Origin: Promethearchaeota archaeon
Lineage (GTDB): Archaea; Asgardarchaeota; Lokiarchaeia; Sigynarchaeales; SOKP01
Length of the DNA: 15,261 bases
Reading direction: 5' to 3'
Assembly: GCA_019894655.1 (NCBI GenBank)
Contig: JAGXNZ010000002.1
Location: 1-15,261, forward strand
Part shown: positions 14,811-15,261 of the stretch, piece by piece
How positions within the stretch are numbered: the first letter of the stretch is position 1
Layout of the letters: each line of letters starts with the position of its first letter
Notes under the pieces: generated by a model
Database searches by the model: none
Seen by the model: the letters and a program-made list of their open reading frames with translations, nothing else
Told to the model about the DNA's origin: nothing
Translations under genes and position numbers: made by a program

Positions 14811-15251
14811 TTAATCCCTTTTGGCTTTGTATTTCGCGATAAGAGTTCTTAAAGCATTTACTGCAAGTTCTAAACTGTGTTTATGATCGTCAGGTAATCC
14901 TTTTAAAGCAAGGTCTATGTCTTCGGGTTTTAGGCTTTCAGCATACTCTAAAGATTTCCCTTCAATTAATAAAGTTGTTTGACTTCCAGTTGCTACAGTC
15001 GCTCCACATCCATCAGTAAAGAAATTAGCACTTTTAATAATATCATCTTGAATCGTTAAATAAAAGTCCATCGTATCATTTTTTTTTCCTTTGTAAGAAT
15101 GTGAAATTGTGAAATTAACCGGTTTTCCCCAATTTTTAGGGTTATGAAATAAGTTTACAATGTGTTCGTTAAAATCTTGTATTTCTTTACCAATGATTTC
15201 CTTTTGAAGTTTCTCAACAAAGTTGTTAAAATTTTCCTCACCTTGAGGCAT
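14811..15251 (-). CDS. IscU/NifU-N-like protein lacking two of three scaffold cysteines
   Basis: This 146-residue protein has the fold of the iron-sulfur scaffold IscU. The family layout is visible: HNPKNWGKP (36-44), the strand-turn segment GKKNDTMDFYLTIQDD (55-70), DGCGATVATGSQTTLLIEGKS (80-100), ALKGLP (115-120) and HKHSLELAVNALRTLIAKYK (123-142). In IscU the three cluster cysteines are in CGDxM, GCxA and HCS. Here the first is Asn (KNDTM, with Asp59 kept), the second is kept (Cys82) and the third is Ser (HSLELA). A standard [2Fe-2S] site is therefore unlikely. An N-terminal extension of about 30 charged residues precedes the domain. Start taken at ATG 15251; the frame stays open to the window edge, so a longer form cannot be excluded. 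It precedes the hydrolase by 11 bp. Confidence 0.82.
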   Translation of the reverse strand: MPQGEENFNNFVEKLQKEIIGKEIQDFNEHIVNLFHNPKNWGKPVNFTISHSYKGKKNDTMDFYLTIQDDIIKSANFFTDGCGATVATGSQTTLLIEGKSLEYAESLKPEDIDLALKGLPDDHKHSLELAVNALRTLIAKYKAKRD

Positions 15252-15261
15252 CTTCTTTAGA

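Overview
The window is archaeal, AT-rich DNA. The evidence is a group II chaperonin (thermosome), ribosomal proteins L38e and L40e, Pth2-type peptidyl-tRNA hydrolase, archaeal-type TruD, AspRS and type II methionine aminopeptidase, an Alba-family protein, a UPF0200 P-loop kinase-like protein and a short PRPP synthetase. L38e together with an Rpn11/CSN5-like JAMM metalloprotease points to the TACK/Asgard part of the archaea. The low GC and the rather eukaryote-like L40e would fit a Lokiarchaeia-like genome. That placement is inference, not proof. Start codons are often not ATG (GTG for pth2; TTG for truD, the JAMM gene and prs).

Left third (1-3852): a thermosome gene cut by the left edge and a 53-residue L40e gene lie on the minus strand. 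Divergent from them is a plus-strand run: L38e, a zinc-finger/KH-like NusA-related protein, pth2 and truD. This is a translation and RNA block with gaps of 24-50 bp. It meets head to tail-end an orphan beta-class (Mod-like) DNA methyltransferase on the minus strand (3857-5404), with only 4 bp between the stop codons.

Middle (5493-10452): aspS, map and a sugar-phosphate-type nucleotidyltransferase run on the plus strand. A 592-bp stretch without a convincing gene follows, then a cyclophilin-like-fold protein and a DedA/VTT-type membrane protein.

Right third (10470-15251): a minus-strand pair encodes a divergent Alba protein with an Asn/Arg/Lys-rich hairpin insertion, followed by a 55-residue four-cysteine zinc-ribbon-like protein. 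Upstream of the pair is the 399-residue JAMM protein. A perfect 27-bp palindrome sits in the divergent space between the JAMM gene and the UPF0200 gene. UPF0200 converges on prs (again 4 bp between stops). Upstream of prs on the minus strand are an alpha/beta hydrolase and an IscU/NifU-like protein that has lost two of the three scaffold cysteines.

Most of the window is ordinary core archaeal housekeeping. I see no obvious new multi-gene system. The items most worth a second look are the JAMM protein with its long helical tail, the Alba variant and its small zinc partner, the cysteine-poor NifU-like protein, the AspRS specificity residues and the palindrome. No tRNA, rRNA, CRISPR array or intact mobile element was found.
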